From NCBI RefSeq assembly GCF_005517195.1, contig NZ_CP040244.1, positions 5,040,001 through 5,104,000 on the forward strand: a stretch of DNA of 64,000 nucleotides. The letters are read 5' to 3'. Of the stretch, positions 8,724-16,059 are shown piece by piece; the first letter of the stretch is position 1; each line of letters starts with the position of its first letter. The notes beneath the pieces are model-generated. The model ran no database searches. It was not told the origin of the DNA and was given only the letters and a program-made list of their open reading frames with translations. The stretch comes from Streptomyces vilmorinianum (lineage in GTDB: Bacteria; Actinomycetota; Actinomycetes; Streptomycetales; Streptomycetaceae). The translations under genes and the position numbers were made by a program.

Positions 8724-9647
8724 TTAGAGGTTGGTCATGTCGACCGGGATCTGCGCCGTGGCTCCGTCACGCAGCACGGTGGCCTCGATCAGGCCGTACA
8801 TGCGGTCGGCGGCGTAGTAGACCTCGTTGTCGTTCTTGAGCCCGAAGGGCTCCAGGTCCACCAGGAAGTGGTGCTTGTTCGGGAGCGAGAAGCGGACCTC
8901 GTCGATCTCCGAGCGGTGGTTGATGATGCGCGTGGCCATCTGGTACAGCGTCTGCTGCAGCGAGTACGAGTACGTCTCCGCGAAGGCCTGGAGCATGTGC
9001 TTCCTGGTCTGCTCGTAGGACTTCTCCCAGTTGGGCATCCGCTGCTCGTCGTCGGTCCAGTTGAACCGCCAGCGGCCGGAGACCTGCGTGGCCAGGATGC
9101 GGTCGTACGCCTCCTGGAGCGTCGTGTACTGGTCCTTGATGTAGCCCCAGAACTCCGAGTTGGTGGAGTTCATGACGATGAGGTCCTTGAGGCCGGAGAT
9201 GACCTCCCACTTCTCACCGTCGTACGTGATCTGGGTGACGCGGGTCTCCTGGCCCTTGCGGGCGAAGGAGTGGTTGACCTCGTCGGCGCCGATGAACTTG
9301 GAGTTGGCGTCGGAGGTGGCGATGCGCTCCCAGGCGTACTCCTCGATCCGGATCCGGGCCCGGTGGATCGGCTCCTGGCTGGTCACGAAGTGACGCGCCA
9401 GGTGGATGCCGAACTGCTCGGCCGACTCGATCCCGTACTCCTTGGCGAAGGCGAAGACCGTGTTCTTGGTCGTGTCGGTGGGCAGGCAGTGGGCGTTGGA
9501 GCCGGTGAGGTGGACGTCGTCGAGGTCGCCGGAGAGGGCGACGGAGACGTTCAGGTCCTTGATGTGGTGGGTGTCGCCGTCCCGCGTGATCTTGACGACG
9601 CGGTTCTCTGCTTTGCCGTACTGGTTCTGGCCGAGAATCGTGGGCAT
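8724..9647 (-). CDS. uox: Uricase (urate oxidase, cofactor-free)
   Basis: 307 residues, normal for the family. Oxidises urate with O2 to 5-hydroxyisourate and H2O2. Catalytic landmarks are visible: Lys12 in YGK near the N-terminus, Thr57-Asp58 in CLPTDTTKNT, and the late NKHHF histidine. It starts six bases after the stop of the uraH gene, so uraD-uraH-uox form one operon that covers the three chemical steps from urate to S-allantoin. The H2O2 by-product is the likely reason a catalase gene nearby shares the uraD operator. Confidence 0.95.
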   Translation of the reverse strand: MPTILGQNQYGKAENRVVKITRDGDTHHIKDLNVSVALSGDLDDVHLTGSNAHCLPTDTTKNTVFAFAKEYGIESAEQFGIHLARHFVTSQEPIHRARIRIEEYAWERIATSDANSKFIGADEVNHSFARKGQETRVTQITYDGEKWEVISGLKDLIVMNSTNSEFWGYIKDQYTTLQEAYDRILATQVSGRWRFNWTDDEQRMPNWEKSYEQTRKHMLQAFAETYSYSLQQTLYQMATRIINHRSEIDEVRFSLPNKHHFLVDLEPFGLKNDNEVYYAADRMYGLIEATVLRDGATAQIPVDMTNL

Positions 9648-9652
9648 GTCTG

Positions 9653-10042
9653 CTAGCTCCCTCGGTAAACGGAGTAGCCGAACGGGTTGAGCAGCAGCGG
9701 TACGTGGTAGTGCTCACCCGGCTCGACGGCGAACGTGATCGCCACCTCCGGGAAGAACGCACCGCTGTCCCTTACGCGGGGGGCGTCCTGCTGCGCCTCG
9801 GCTTGCTTCTTGGAGAAGTACGCCTCGGTCTCGAAGTCGAGACGTACGTGGGTGGTGCCCTCCGGCAGGGCCGGCAGGTCCTTGCAGCGCCCGTCCGCGT
9901 CGGTGGCGGAGCCACCGAGCGCGACCCACTCCGCGTCGAAGCCGCTGCGGGCCGCGAGCGTGATGGCCACGCCCTCGGCGGGGCGGCCGATGCTGGTGTC
10001 CAGGATGTGCGTGGACACCGAGGCCGTGGTGTCGGTGCTCAT
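9653..10042 (-). CDS. uraH: 5-hydroxyisourate hydrolase (transthyretin-like)
   Basis: 129 residues from ATG 10042. It has the transthyretin-related signature: N-terminal STHILDTSIGRPA, an internal RLDFE and the C-terminal YRGS tetrapeptide that marks the hydrolase rather than animal transthyretin. It opens the ring of 5-hydroxyisourate from uricase to give OHCU. The start overlaps the uraD stop by 4 bases (ATGA), indicating translational coupling. A longer ORF upstream is only the antisense-free extension into uraD and is not used. Confidence 0.95.
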   Translation of the reverse strand: MSTDTTASVSTHILDTSIGRPAEGVAITLAARSGFDAEWVALGGSATDADGRCKDLPALPEGTTHVRLDFETEAYFSKKQAEAQQDAPRVRDSGAFFPEVAITFAVEPGEHYHVPLLLNPFGYSVYRGS

Positions 10043-10554
10043 GCGGCGCTCTCTTCCTCTACGAGACGGGTCAGGCGGATGCGGTTGATCTTGCCCAGTT
10101 CGGTGCGGACGGTCTCCCGCTCCTGCTCGGGCGAGTGCTCGATCCGCTCGCGGACCGCGTCGCGCATCTGCTCGCCGGTCTTGCCGGTGGCGCAGATCAG
10201 GAAGACATGGCCGAACTTGTCCTGGTAGGCCAGGTTGAGTTCGAGCATCTCGGCCTTGAGCTCCTCGGAGGCACCGGCCATCCCGCTCTGCTCGCGGGAG
10301 GAGGTCGGGTCCCCGGCCTTCGGACGACCGATCGGCGGGTGGCCCGCCATCGCCTCGGCCAGATCCTCCGCGGTCAGTTCGGCCATGGCGGCGTCGCTGG
10401 CGAGGAAGAGGGCTTCGGTGGTGGCGTACGGGCGCTGGGCGAGAACCTTGCTCCCCCACGCCGAGCTGGAGCACACCTCGTGGAGCGCGGCGACAGCCTC
10501 GCTGTCCGCCGAGGTGTTGAACCGGGCGAGGCCCGGTGTCGTACCTGAAGTCAC
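10039..10554 (-). CDS. uraD: OHCU decarboxylase
   Basis: 171 residues. Converts 2-oxo-4-hydroxy-4-carboxy-5-ureidoimidazoline to S-allantoin. The family hallmarks AGHPPIG (catalytic His) and LAYQDKFGHVFLICATGK are present. First gene of the uraD-uraH-uox operon; its promoter carries an inverted repeat about 75 bases upstream that is repeated at the catalase gene. The HTH regulator gene ends 155 bases upstream on the same strand with a terminator hairpin between, so uraD has its own promoter. Confidence 0.95.
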   Translation of the reverse strand: MTSGTTPGLARFNTSADSEAVAALHEVCSSSAWGSKVLAQRPYATTEALFLASDAAMAELTAEDLAEAMAGHPPIGRPKAGDPTSSREQSGMAGASEELKAEMLELNLAYQDKFGHVFLICATGKTGEQMRDAVRERIEHSPEQERETVRTELGKINRIRLTRLVEEESAA

Positions 10555-10608
10555 GGGAAGCCTCCGTGGCTGTTTTTCGCTGTGCGTCGGACGGGCTGCG
10601 GATAGCTA

Positions 10609-10651
10609 ACGCCCTCCGCAACACCACGTCAACACTTTGTTGAAAACTCGG
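10609..10651 (-). promoter_or_regulatory. uraD promoter with inverted-repeat operator
   Basis: On the minus strand a TCAACA-N3-TGTTGA inverted repeat (10629-10643) runs into TTGACG, and 18 bases later comes TAGCTA, a plausible -10. The right half-site is therefore the -35 element. The catalase promoter at 13388-13431 has the same layout and nearly the same 19 bases, differing at one spacer position. Binding here would block RNA polymerase. Confidence 0.6.
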
Positions 10652-10659
10652 GCACACAA

Positions 10660-10691
10660 AAGCCGTCGTCCCGACATCTGGACGACGGCTT
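10660..10691 (-). terminator. Intrinsic terminator after the HTH regulator
   Basis: Perfect 12-bp stem AAGCCGTCGTCC/GGACGACGGCTT with an 8-base loop, followed on the minus strand by TTTT. It lies 19 bases beyond the HTH gene stop and ahead of the uraD promoter. Confidence 0.8.
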
Positions 10692-10709
10692 CCGGCAACT
10701 CATGATCAA

Positions 10710-11096
10710 CTAACCGTTCTTGGCGTTCTTTTCCCTGTTCAGGGCGGTTTCCCTGTTCAGGTAGTTGTAGACGGTGAAACGGCTGACACCCAGTGCACCC
10801 GCCACCGTCTCCACCCCATGACGCACGGAGAAGGCACCGCGCGCCTCGAGCATCCGGACGGCCTCCTGCTTGGCCTTGCGGTCCAGCTCGGACAGTGGCA
10901 TCCCGTGCCGTCGCTCCATGGCGGCCAGAATGTGGTCCAGCGAGTCCGAGAGCTGCGGCAGGCGTACGGCGAGCACGTCCTCGCCCTCCCAGGCGAGCAC
11001 GACGTCGTCGGCGCCGGCCTGCTCCGGGCCCAGTATTTCCGCGCCCATCGCGTCGACCAGAGGCTTCACCGCGGCGATCAGAGGGTGTTCGGTCAC
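10710..11096 (-). CDS. YheO/HTH_22-type helix-turn-helix protein
   Basis: 128 residues from GTG 11096, whose GTGA overlaps the stop of the preceding small gene. The C-terminus carries the YheO-like helix-turn-helix (about residues 88-115: FSVRHGVETVAGALGVSRFTV region). The N-terminal half lacks a full PAS domain and may bind a small ligand. Position at the head of the urate operon makes it a candidate local regulator, possibly of the shared uraD/katA operator, but nothing in the sequence proves that. Probably cytosolic and dimeric. Confidence 0.8.
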   Translation of the reverse strand: MTEHPLIAAVKPLVDAMGAEILGPEQAGADDVVLAWEGEDVLAVRLPQLSDSLDHILAAMERRHGMPLSELDRKAKQEAVRMLEARGAFSVRHGVETVAGALGVSRFTVYNYLNRETALNREKNAKNG

Positions 11097-11356
11097 TTCT
11101 CGCCCTCCCCCGCGGCACCGATGACGTTCACCTGGAGCGAGACGCGGGTCGCGCCGGCCGCCAGGGACTTGCGCAGCAGCGCGTCGACGGCGGTCAGCAC
11201 CTCGTCGGCGCCCCCCTCCGCCGTATTGCCGAAGGGTCCGACGTCCACGGCGTCCAGCTCCGCCGACTGGATGACCTCTCGGGCCACGACCGCGTGTTCC
11301 GGCGCCTCGTCCAGGTCGAACGGCTCGGTCGTGAACTCCACTCTCAAACGCACCAT
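11093..11356 (-). CDS. Small conserved protein coupled to the HTH regulator
   Basis: 87 residues, ATG 11356, ending four bases inside the HTH gene. Predicted alternating strands and helices (MVRLRVEFTTEPF..., then ATRVSLQVNVIG) suggest a ferredoxin-like alpha-beta fold as in small ligand-binding proteins. No catalytic residues recognised. Strict overlap implies it works with, or modulates, the regulator. Its 5' end faces hyi across 138 bases that hold the hyi operators. Confidence 0.7.
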   Translation of the reverse strand: MVRLRVEFTTEPFDLDEAPEHAVVAREVIQSAELDAVDVGPFGNTAEGGADEVLTAVDALLRKSLAAGATRVSLQVNVIGAAGEGEK

Positions 11357-11414
11357 GGCCCCACGCTACTGGGCCGAAGCGGCGCGGCGGCAGCCCCGGA
11401 CCTGCGAGGTCCTC

Positions 11415-11480
11415 TTGACACCTCGCCGTCCCTGCGTGCAGCATTCCGTCAGACAGAAACTTACTTCCGCAATACGGAAG
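11415..11480 (+). promoter_or_regulatory. hyi promoter with paired TTCCG-type operators
   Basis: TTGACA (11415-11420), 18 bases, then CAGCAT (11439-11444) as a possible promoter. Directly downstream lie two 15-base sites 21 bases apart: a weak TTCCGTCAGACAGAA (11444-11458) and a strong TTCCGCAATACGGAA (11465-11479). The gcl promoter has the same elements in the same order and spacing. Published work on S. coelicolor (from memory) assigns hyi and gcl to the IclR-type repressor AllR, which would fit; no allR gene is in this window. Confidence 0.65.
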
Positions 11481-11494
11481 GAGCGCCGCCCCTC

Positions 11495-12328
11495 ATGGGA
11501 TACACGGACCAGCGCTTCGATGTGAACCTGTCGATCCTCTTCACGGAACTCCCGCTCCTGGAGCGCCCCGCGGCTGCCGCCGCGGCGGGCTTCACCGCGG
11601 TCGAGCTGTGGTGGCCCTGGATCGACACCGCCACGCCCGAGCAGAGTGAGCTCGACGCTCTGAAGAGGGCCCTGGAGGACGCCGGCACCCAGCTGGTGGG
11701 CCTGAACTTCTACGCCGGACAGCTGCCGGGACCCGACCGCGGGGCGCTCTCCGTGCCCGGCGAGGAGTCGGACCGCTTCCGCGCCAACATCGACGTGGCG
11801 GCCGACTTCGCCGCCTCGGTCGGCTGCAAGGCGCTCAACGCGCTCTACGGCAACCGCGTGGACGGCGTCGACCCGCAGATCCAGGACGCCCTCGCCCTGG
11901 AGAACCTGGTCCTGGCGGCCCGCGCGGCCGACCGGATCGGCGCGATCCTGCTGATCGAGACCCTGAACAAGCCGGAGTCGCCGCTCTACCCGCTGGTGAG
12001 CGCCCCCTCCGCGATCGAGGTCGTCGACAAGGTCAACGCGGCCACCGGGCTCGGCAACGCCAAGTTCCTGCTCGACATCTACCACCTGTCGATGAACGGC
12101 GAGAACGTCGGCGAGGTCATCGCCCGGTACGCCGACAAGACCGGTCACGTGCAGATCGCCGACAACCCCGGCCGTGGCGCGCCGGGCACCGGCGACCTGC
12201 CGCTCGAGCAGCTGCTCGACGAGCTCAGGAAGGCCGGTTACGACGGCTGGGTCGGCCTGGAGTACAAGGCCGCCGACGCCGCCGCGTCCTTCGAGTGGCT
12301 CCCGGCCGAGGCCCGCGCGGCCCGCTGA
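11495..12328 (+). CDS. hyi: Hydroxypyruvate isomerase
   Basis: 277 residues from ATG 11495. Sugar-isomerase-like TIM barrel that interconverts hydroxypyruvate and tartronate semialdehyde. Family features: N-terminal FDVNLSILFTELPLLERP, the metal-ligand Glu in LLIETLN, LDIYHLSMNGEN, and the late VGLEYKA glutamate. First gene of a plus-strand hyi-glxR-katA run that handles glyoxylate from allantoin breakdown. A GGAAGGAG ribosome site partly overlaps the downstream operator, so a bound repressor would block both transcription and access to this segment. Confidence 0.92.
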   Translation: MGYTDQRFDVNLSILFTELPLLERPAAAAAAGFTAVELWWPWIDTATPEQSELDALKRALEDAGTQLVGLNFYAGQLPGPDRGALSVPGEESDRFRANIDVAADFAASVGCKALNALYGNRVDGVDPQIQDALALENLVLAARAADRIGAILLIETLNKPESPLYPLVSAPSAIEVVDKVNAATGLGNAKFLLDIYHLSMNGENVGEVIARYADKTGHVQIADNPGRGAPGTGDLPLEQLLDELRKAGYDGWVGLEYKAADAAASFEWLPAEARAAR

Positions 12329-12369
12329 CTTCCTCCCCGTACCACCTGTTTTCGAGAGGCACCCTCACC

Positions 12370-13284
12370 ATGAGCAATCTCGCTGATTCCTCCCAGCCCA
12401 CCCGCCCGGCGATCGCGTGGATCGGCCTCGGCATCATGGGCTCCCCCATGTCCGAGAACCTGATCAAGGCCGGCTACTCCGTCACCGGCTTCACCCTGGA
12501 GCAGGACAAGCTGGACCGCCTCGCGGCGGCCGGCGGCACCGCGGCCGGCTCGATCGCCGAGGCCGTGAAGGACGCCGACGTCGTCATCACGATGGTGCCC
12601 GCCTCCCCGCAGGTCGAGGCCATCTCCTACGGCCCCGAGGGCATCCTGGAGAACGCCAAGCAGGGTGCGCTGATCATCGACATGTCGTCGATCACCCCGC
12701 AGACCTCCGTCGACCTGGCCAAGAACGCCGCCGAGAAGGGCCTGCGCGTCCTGGACGCCCCGGTCTCCGGCGGCGAGGCCGGCGCGATCGAGGCCGTCCT
12801 GTCGATCATGGTGGGTGGCGAGCAGGCCGACTTCGACGCGGCCCTGCCGATCCTCGAGGCCCTCGGCAAGACCATCGTCCTGTGCGGCCCGCACGGCTCC
12901 GGCCAGACGGTGAAGGCCGCCAACCAGCTCATCGTCGCCGTCAACATCCAGGCGTGCGCCGAGGCCGTGGTCTTCCTGGAGAAGTCCGGCGTGAACCTCC
13001 AGGCCGCCCTGGACGTCCTCAACGGCGGTCTGGCCGGCTCCACGGTCCTGACCCGCAAGAAGGACAACTTCCTGAACCGGGACTTCAAGCCCGGCTTCCG
13101 GATCGACCTGCACCACAAGGACATGGGCATCGTCACCGACGCCGCCCGCAACGTCGGCGCGGCCCTCCCGGTCGGTGCCGTCGTCGCCCAGCTCGTCGCC
13201 TCCCTGCGTGCGCAGGGCGACGGCGGCCTGGACCACTCGGCCCTGCTGCGCGCCGTCGAGCGCCTCTCCGGCCAGCAGGTCTGA
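12370..13284 (+). CDS. glxR: Tartronate semialdehyde reductase (2-hydroxy-3-oxopropionate reductase)
   Basis: 304 residues from ATG 12370, 41 bases after hyi. Beta-hydroxyacid dehydrogenase family: Rossmann motif GLGIMGSPM at about residues 19-27, substrate loop DAPVSGGEAGA, and the catalytic-lysine segment GQTVKAANQ near residue 180. Reduces tartronate semialdehyde to glycerate with NAD(P)H, completing the Gcl-GlxR route that returns two glyoxylates to central metabolism. Confidence 0.93.
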   Translation: MSNLADSSQPTRPAIAWIGLGIMGSPMSENLIKAGYSVTGFTLEQDKLDRLAAAGGTAAGSIAEAVKDADVVITMVPASPQVEAISYGPEGILENAKQGALIIDMSSITPQTSVDLAKNAAEKGLRVLDAPVSGGEAGAIEAVLSIMVGGEQADFDAALPILEALGKTIVLCGPHGSGQTVKAANQLIVAVNIQACAEAVVFLEKSGVNLQAALDVLNGGLAGSTVLTRKKDNFLNRDFKPGFRIDLHHKDMGIVTDAARNVGAALPVGAVVAQLVASLRAQGDGGLDHSALLRAVERLSGQQV

Positions 13285-13387
13285 CCCTCCGCCCCTGCGA
13301 GGGGGCCCCAGATTTCCGGACGGCGGCGGCGCTGACACCTGTCCTGTCGCGCCCAGGCGTCGTCGCCGTCCGGAACACCACACTTCA

Positions 13388-13431
13388 TTTTCAACAAACT
13401 GTTGACGCTGGCTTCGTGGCGTACTTACGCT
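13388..13431 (+). promoter_or_regulatory. katA promoter with the uraD-type operator
   Basis: Inverted repeat TCAACA-AAC-TGTTGA (13391-13405) whose right arm forms the -35 TTGACG (13402-13407). After 18 bases comes TACGCT (13426-13431) as -10. The 19 bases at 13388-13406 are the reverse complement of those at 10628-10646 apart from one position. The start codon is 70 bases from the repeat, against 75 at uraD. Confidence 0.65.
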
Positions 13432-13474
13432 CCAGCCACCCCCCAGCAGTGCAGCTCCCGTACGGAAGGTCACG

Positions 13475-14932
13475 ATGTCGAAGCGCGTGCTTACGACCGA
13501 GTCCGGCGCCCCCGTCGCCGACAACCAGAACTCCGCCACCGCCGGCGTCGGTGGCCCCATCCTCCTCCAGGACCAGCACCTGCTGGAGAAGCTCGCGCGC
13601 TTCAACCGTGAGCGGATCCCGGAGCGCGTGGTGCACGCCCGTGGCTCCGGTGCGTACGGCTACTTCGAGGTGACGGACGACGTCACCAGCTTCACCAAGG
13701 CCGCCTTCCTCTCCGAGGTCGGCAAGCGGACCGAGACGTTCATCCGCTTCTCCACCGTGGCGGACTCGCTCGGTGGCGCGGACGCCGTCCGCGACCCGCG
13801 CGGCTTCGCGCTGAAGTTCTACACCGAAGAGGGCAACTACGACCTCGTCGGCAACAACACCCCGGTGTTCTTCATCAAGGACCCGATCAAGTTCCCCGAC
13901 TTCATCCACTCCCAGAAGCGCGACCCCTTCACGGGCAAGCAGGAGCCGGACAACGTCTGGGACTTCTGGGCGCACGCCCCCGAGGCCACGCACCAGATCA
14001 CCTGGCTCATGGGCGACCGCGGCATCCCGGCCTCGTACCGTCACATGAACGGCTACGGTTCGCACACCTACCAGTGGACCAACGAGGCGGGCGAGGCCTT
14101 CTTCGTCAAGTACCACTTCAAGACGAACCAGGGCATCCGCTCGCTCTCCGCCGAGCAGGCCGCCGAGCTCGTCGGCCAGGACGCGAACTCGCACCAGACC
14201 GACCTGCTGCAGGCCATCGAGCGCGGTGTGAACCCCTCGTGGACCCTGTACGTCCAGGTCATGCCGGCCGCCGAGGCCGCGGACTACCGCTTCAACCCGT
14301 TCGACCTCACCAAGGTGTGGCCGCACGCGGACTACCCGCTGCAGCGCGTGGGCCGGCTGGTCCTCGACCGCAACCCGGACAACGTCTTCGCCGAGGTCGA
14401 GCAGGCCGCGTTCTCGCCGAACAACTTCGTCCCGGGCATCGGTCCTTCGCCGGACAAGATGCTCCAGGGCCGTCTCTTCGCCTACGCGGACGCCCACCGC
14501 TACCGCCTCGGTGTCAACCACACCCAGCTGCCGGTGAACGCGCCGAAGGCGACCGTGGCCGAGAACTACGGCCGCGACGGCTTCATGGCCACCCGTCAGG
14601 GCTCGCGCCACGACAAGAACTACGAGCCCAACTCGTACGCCGGTCCCTCGCAGACCGACGAGGCGCTCTCCGCCCCGCTGGCGATCCACGGCTGGACCGG
14701 CACCCACGCGGCGCCCGAGCACGCCAAGGACGACCACTTCTTCCAGGCCGGTGAGCTCTACCGCCTGATGTCGGAGGACGAGAAGGGCCGTCTGATCGCC
14801 AACATCGCCGGTGGCCTGTCCCAGGTCTCCCGCGAGGACGTGATCGAGAAGAACATCGCGCACTTCGCCGCCGCCGACGCGGACTACGGCAAGCGCGTGG
14901 CCGAGGCCGTCCGCGCCCTGCGCGAGGACTGA
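13475..14932 (+). CDS. katA: Monofunctional haem catalase
   Basis: 485 residues, the small-subunit (clade 3) size. Active-site His54 in RVVHARG, the distal Asn in VGNNTP (about 127-128) and haem-ligand Tyr337 in RLFAYADAHRYR are all present, as are the substrate-channel and NADPH-site regions of the family. It disproportionates H2O2. It follows the glyoxylate genes hyi-glxR but has its own promoter, which carries the same operator as uraD. The simplest reading is co-induction with uricase to clear its H2O2. It is not a KatG catalase-peroxidase. Confidence 0.95.
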   Translation: MSKRVLTTESGAPVADNQNSATAGVGGPILLQDQHLLEKLARFNRERIPERVVHARGSGAYGYFEVTDDVTSFTKAAFLSEVGKRTETFIRFSTVADSLGGADAVRDPRGFALKFYTEEGNYDLVGNNTPVFFIKDPIKFPDFIHSQKRDPFTGKQEPDNVWDFWAHAPEATHQITWLMGDRGIPASYRHMNGYGSHTYQWTNEAGEAFFVKYHFKTNQGIRSLSAEQAAELVGQDANSHQTDLLQAIERGVNPSWTLYVQVMPAAEAADYRFNPFDLTKVWPHADYPLQRVGRLVLDRNPDNVFAEVEQAAFSPNNFVPGIGPSPDKMLQGRLFAYADAHRYRLGVNHTQLPVNAPKATVAENYGRDGFMATRQGSRHDKNYEPNSYAGPSQTDEALSAPLAIHGWTGTHAAPEHAKDDHFFQAGELYRLMSEDEKGRLIANIAGGLSQVSREDVIEKNIAHFAAADADYGKRVAEAVRALRED

Positions 14933-14951
14933 CCGAGGCGGTATCCAGACC

Positions 14952-14988
14952 GCGTACGGCACTTGACGGGAGGTCAGCTGCCGTACGC
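14952..14988 (+). terminator. Hairpin after katA
   Basis: Perfect 10-bp arms GCGTACGGCA and TGCCGTACGC with a 17-base loop, 20 bases after the katA stop. No T-run. Plausible katA terminator. Confidence 0.45.
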
Positions 14989-15043
14989 CGTCCGGACCGA
15001 CGGCCCGGATGAGGGGTGGCCGGCGGAACGGACAGCGTGAGGA

Positions 15044-15269
15044 CCGCGGCGGCGACGAGCCAGTGCGGTGGTAAGGGCGAAGCGGGACCCTTCTTGACCT
15101 GAAGGAAGGAATCCCGGGCAGCCCGTCGTCGCCGCCGCGGTCCCAACGCCCGAACCTCCCCCAAGACCCCGCCCGGCGGCGCGAACGTCCTGTCGCGCCA
15201 GCCTCGCACCGTCGGGCGGTCACAGACGAGAGCGCGGAACCAGGTTTACGGTCCCTGGTTCCGCGCTCT
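15044..15269 (+). ncRNA. Candidate structured small RNA ending in a terminator
   Basis: A 15-bp perfect stem (15044-15058 with 15126-15140) encloses a second stem-loop, and 90 bases later a 16-bp terminator closes the unit. No ORF explains it. I did not recognise a known RNA family and found no clear promoter, so this is a structural inference only. Confidence 0.25.
15229..15269 (+). terminator. Strong intrinsic terminator
   Basis: Perfect 16-bp stem AGAGCGCGGAACCAGG with a 9-base loop, then TTTCCTT on the plus strand. It lies almost 300 bases past katA and before the HNH gene, so it may end a short transcript from 15.0-15.2 kb rather than katA itself. Confidence 0.75.
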
Positions 15270-15393
15270 TTCCTTGTGCCGCGGCCCACCACGGACAGCG
15301 CATCGTTTCTGCGGTGAAGATCCACACCCGCTCGGGCGAGCGCACCGTGATTCGCCCTCCGTGCGCCCCTCCGCCGTCACTATCCACTCGTAC

Positions 15394-16059
15394 ATGATCA
15401 AGAACCTGGTGCGGGGCCTGACCCCGCTCGCGCTCATCCTGTCCCCGCTCGCCGTCCCCTCCCCCACCGCGTCGGCGGCCGTCGTCCTCTTCCCCGACGC
15501 CCTCGCCGACCTCACGGAGGCGTCCGAGGACCCGGACGGCTACAAGGTGTCCGCCTTCCGCCACTGGAACGCCGGGCTCGACCCCGCCGACGGCTGCGAC
15601 ACCCGCGCCGAGGTCCTCCTGGAGGAGGCCGTCGACGCCCCGAAGACCGGCCCCGGCTGCGTCCTGACCGGTGGCCGCTGGACCTCGTACTACGACGGCC
15701 AGACCGTCACCGACCCGGCCGCGCTCCGCGTCGACCATGCCGTCTCCCTCGACGAGGCCTGGAGGTCGGGCGCCTCCGGCTGGACCGCCGCCCGACGCGA
15801 GAAGTACGCCAACGACCAGGGCGCGGCCGGCACGCTCGTCGCCGTCACCGCCCGCAGCCAGAAGGACAAGGCCGGCCGGGACCCCGCCGACTGGGTGCCG
15901 TCGTCCTCCACCCAGTACTGCCGTTACGTCGCCGAGTGGGTGGGCACCAAGCTGCGCTGGGGGCTGAGCGTCGACAAGGACGAGATGGAGGCGCTCAAGC
16001 TGTTCGCTGACGGTCCCTGCGAGGAGACGGTCGTCGTCCGTTCGAAGGCCCCTCGGTGA
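15394..16059 (+). CDS. Secreted HNH-type (DUF1524-like) nuclease-family protein
   Basis: 221 residues from ATG 15394 (GTG 15361 is an alternative; ribosome sites are poor for both). A signal peptide (hydrophobic core to about residue 28, ending SPTASAA) implies export. The mature part has the GmrSD C-terminal/DUF1524 pattern: RVDHAVSLDEAW supplies the D-H of the His-metal finger and WTAARREKYANDQ the following N-terminal helix residues. Secreted members probably degrade nucleic acid outside the cell. Its 3' end overlaps the convergent MFS gene by 65 bases, which is unusually long. Confidence 0.8.
   Translation: MIKNLVRGLTPLALILSPLAVPSPTASAAVVLFPDALADLTEASEDPDGYKVSAFRHWNAGLDPADGCDTRAEVLLEEAVDAPKTGPGCVLTGGRWTSYYDGQTVTDPAALRVDHAVSLDEAWRSGASGWTAARREKYANDQGAAGTLVAVTARSQKDKAGRDPADWVPSSSTQYCRYVAEWVGTKLRWGLSVDKDEMEALKLFADGPCEETVVVRSKAPR

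Larger units (their letters stand above)
14933..15393. other. Gene-free spacer with a nested set of strong hairpins
   Basis: 461 bases without a credible ORF. Three inverted repeats occur in order: 14952-14988 (10-bp stem GCGTACGGCA, 17-base loop) just after katA; 15044-15140 (perfect 15-bp stem CCGCGGCGGCGACGA closing a 67-base interior); and 15229-15269, a 16-bp terminator. The interior of the middle one holds a smaller CCTTC...GAAGG hairpin inside GGGA...TCCC. The last 120 bases lead into the HNH gene. Confidence 0.6.

Noticed and set aside
5371..8727. Very long plus-strand ORF (over 1100 codons) antisense to permease and deaminase
   Set aside because: Composition is Arg/Asp/Gly repeats typical of the antisense of high-GC genes; the minus-strand genes have clear families.
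10043..10657. Long upstream extension of uraH
   Set aside because: Overlaps uraD in another frame; transthyretin-like domain starts at 10042.
15044..15140. 6C RNA or another known actinobacterial RNA motif
   Set aside because: The C-rich loops of 6C RNA are not present in both hairpins; no known class matched.
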